64,000 nucleotides of DNA from Flagellimonas yonaguniensis (GTDB lineage Bacteria; Bacteroidota; Bacteroidia; Flavobacteriales; Flavobacteriaceae), in contig NZ_JARFVB010000002.1 of assembly GCF_029193885.1 (NCBI RefSeq), positions 310,001 to 374,000 on the forward strand. Direction: 5' to 3'. The notes under the pieces are model-generated. The model was not told the DNA's origin, ran no database searches, and saw nothing but the letters and a program-made list of their open reading frames with translations. Numbering within the stretch: the stretch's first letter is position 1; each line of letters starts with the position of its first letter. Made by a program: the position numbers and the translations under genes. Positions 62,869-64,000 of the stretch are shown piece after piece.

Positions 62869-63585
62869 ATGGAACCGAAAAAAAATCCACAACTGGAGGT
62901 AAAACGAAACAGTCTACTCTACTTTTTTGTAGGGATGACCTTAGTACTCTTCATGGCCTATATGGCTTTGGAATGGAAAACCTATTACCAAGACAATTCT
63001 TGGGACGTAGGCGAATTAAAAGTCGACGAGGATTTGATTGAAGACGCAACCATCCTCAAGCTTAAAATCCCAGAACCTCCAAAACCCAAAATTCAAGCAC
63101 CACCCAAAATTGAAATCACCGATGATGATGAGGACATTGTTGAAGATGTAATCAAACCATCGGAAACCGACCAAGACGCGGAAATAGCCGATGTTGAATC
63201 CATTGATGTTGCCGAAGATATCATTCCAGAAGAGATACCCTTCATCCTTATTGAAAATGCCCCTGTATTCCCGGGCTGTGAAAATGAAAAAACCGAAAAA
63301 GACAAAAGAGATTGTTTTCAAGAAAATATGTTGAAACATATTCGAAAGAACTTCCGTTACCCGGATATTGCAAAGGAAATGGGACTGCAAGGCAGGGTAA
63401 GTGTTATTTTCACTGTTCAGAAAGATGGTAGCATCGGCGATGTAAGACTTAAAGGACCACATGAGAGTCTCGAAAAAGAAGCTGCCCGTATCATTTCCAA
63501 GTTGCCCAAATTACAACCCGGAAAACAACGAGGAACACCTGTCAAAGTACCTTACTCAATCCCCATTACGTTTAAATTGAACTAA
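62869..63585 (+). CDS. TonB-like energy transducer
   Basis: About 238 residues from the ATG at 62869 (a TTG nine bases upstream is less likely). A single membrane anchor (LLYFFVGMTLVLFMAYMAL, about 18-36) is followed by a Pro/Lys and acidic periplasmic linker (PEPPKPKIQAPPK...). The C-terminal TonB domain (about 140-238) has NAPVFPGCENEK, FRYPDIAKEMGLQGRVSVIFTVQKDGSI. It would transmit proton-motive force to outer-membrane receptors. ExbB/ExbD are not adjacent. Confidence 0.85.
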   Translation: MEPKKNPQLEVKRNSLLYFFVGMTLVLFMAYMALEWKTYYQDNSWDVGELKVDEDLIEDATILKLKIPEPPKPKIQAPPKIEITDDDEDIVEDVIKPSETDQDAEIADVESIDVAEDIIPEEIPFILIENAPVFPGCENEKTEKDKRDCFQENMLKHIRKNFRYPDIAKEMGLQGRVSVIFTVQKDGSIGDVRLKGPHESLEKEAARIISKLPKLQPGKQRGTPVKVPYSIPITFKLN

Positions 63586-63587
63586 TA

Positions 63588-63613
63588 CATCTCGACTGCG
63601 CTCGATGTGACAG
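63588..63613. repeat. TCGA-centred palindromic repeat
   Basis: CATCTCGACTGCGCTCGATG followed by TGACAG, 3 bp after the tonB-like stop. Its core is identical to the copy at 35194. Confidence 0.65.
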
Positions 63614-63616
63614 TAT

Positions 63617-63644
63617 AAAAAACCACGCCGATAGCGTGGTTTTT
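63617..63644. terminator. Bidirectional terminator
   Basis: AAAAAACCACGC (63617-63628), loop CGATA, GCGTGGTTTTT (63634-63644), between convergent genes. Confidence 0.88.
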
Positions 63645-63664
63645 CCAGCTTTCAAAAGTGCTAG

Positions 63665-64000
63665 CTAATTCTTTGCCTCGGCACTCTTATACTCTTCTAT
63701 TTTTTTCTCCAATTCTTCTTTGGTGTCAGCTGTAAGCTCTTCGGTTTCTTCAACTACTTTTCCATCTTCTTTGGAAGTTGAAATGATTACGGCCTTGTAG
63801 GCACCATCTGCAGTATTGCTAACTTCCACACGGATTTGTTTTTCAACGGTTTTGGTTTCTTTCATTCCCTCTTCGGTAATGGTGATCATAGTACCGTCTT
63901 CTTTTACCATACCCACTTCATCAGCTGGGGAAAGGCTTACCAAACTAGGCGCAATGACCAATGCCACTACCGACATCAATTTAAGCAAAATATTTAAGGA
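63665..64000 (-). CDS. Small secreted acidic protein, 5'-partial at window edge
   Basis: The frame is open to the end of the window. In-frame ATG at 63976 would cut a hydrophobic stretch (LLKLMSVVALVIAPSLVSLSP) that looks like a signal peptide, so the start probably lies outside. The mature part (about 90 residues) is Glu/Lys-rich, with beta strands (MITITEEGMKETKTVEKQIRVEVS) and a helical tail (KEELEKKIEEYKSAEAKN). Family not recognised. Confidence 0.5.
   Translation of the reverse strand, partial: SLNILLKLMSVVALVIAPSLVSLSPADEVGMVKEDGTMITITEEGMKETKTVEKQIRVEVSNTADGAYKAVIISTSKEDGKVVEETEELTADTKEELEKKIEEYKSAEAKN

Noticed and set aside
1..64000. CRISPR array, tRNA/rRNA genes, prophage or insertion sequence
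   Set aside because: No regularly spaced repeats, no cloverleaf candidate in the gaps, and no transposase, integrase or phage structural protein among the frames.

Overview
The window reads as chromosomal DNA of a marine-type flavobacterium (Bacteroidota, Flavobacteriaceae; an Allomuricauda/Muricauda-like genome would fit, but the genus is a guess). The evidence is the gliding genes gldA, gldB and gldC, GLPGLI and DUF3857 families, a split MetH, TAnnTTTG promoter boxes, weak Shine-Dalgarno sequences and frequent TTG/GTG starts. I see no phage, insertion sequence, CRISPR array, rRNA or tRNA. The first and last genes run off the window edges.

Layout. 0-9.2 kb: gldBC facing nadE, an orphan NarL-type regulator, dnaG, a secreted S15 peptidase, a HemG-like flavodoxin and a 2OG-Fe(II) oxygenase. 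9.2-12.4 kb: small secreted and zinc-ribbon proteins and a sigma/anti-sigma-like/outer-membrane-protein operon. 12.5-17.6 kb: housekeeping genes (polyprenyl synthase, rlmN, queA, aroA, MazG-like). 17.6-23.5 kb: three tandem DUF3857/transglutaminase-fold proteins. 23.5-26.2 kb: dtd-rsgA and secreted proteins. 26.3-30.4 kb: Phe/Tyr operon pheA-aminotransferase-tyrA-aroF/aroQ. 30.8-36.4 kb: gldA, a PLP decarboxylase, a serine hydrolase, a GIN-domain lipoprotein and a PagL-like protein. 36.4-41.3 kb: metH (two proteins) and metF. 41.4-43.2 kb: SDR and AraC regulator. 43.3-53.3 kb: a continuous methionine/sulfur-assimilation cluster. 53.4-64 kb: a CocE-type hydrolase, metK, a TonB-dependent-receptor-like protein with GLPGLI partner, deoxynucleoside kinase, a class C beta-lactamase-fold protein and a TonB-like protein.

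The strongest regulatory story concerns RNA control of amino-acid synthesis. (1) Upstream of pheA lies a 23-codon leader ORF with a Tyr/Phe-rich run, followed by mutually exclusive antiterminator and terminator hairpins; the terminator's T-run ends three bases before the pheA start codon. This is a textbook ribosome-mediated attenuator. (2) Two SAM-I (S-box) riboswitches precede the metH-metF unit and the metX-thrA...cysH-sir-cobA cluster. (3) The metK leader carries a different element resembling the SAM-II pseudoknot. (4) A 17-bp motif recurs three times around cysH and the sulfite reductase gene, next to an rrf2 regulator gene, and may be its operator.

Other unusual points: a MetX-aspartokinase-homoserine dehydrogenase fusion; a sulfite reductase with a HEPN-like tail; a DnaG without zinc ligands; a response regulator with Glu in place of the phospho-acceptor Asp; and two of the three DUF3857 paralogues lacking the transglutaminase Cys and His.
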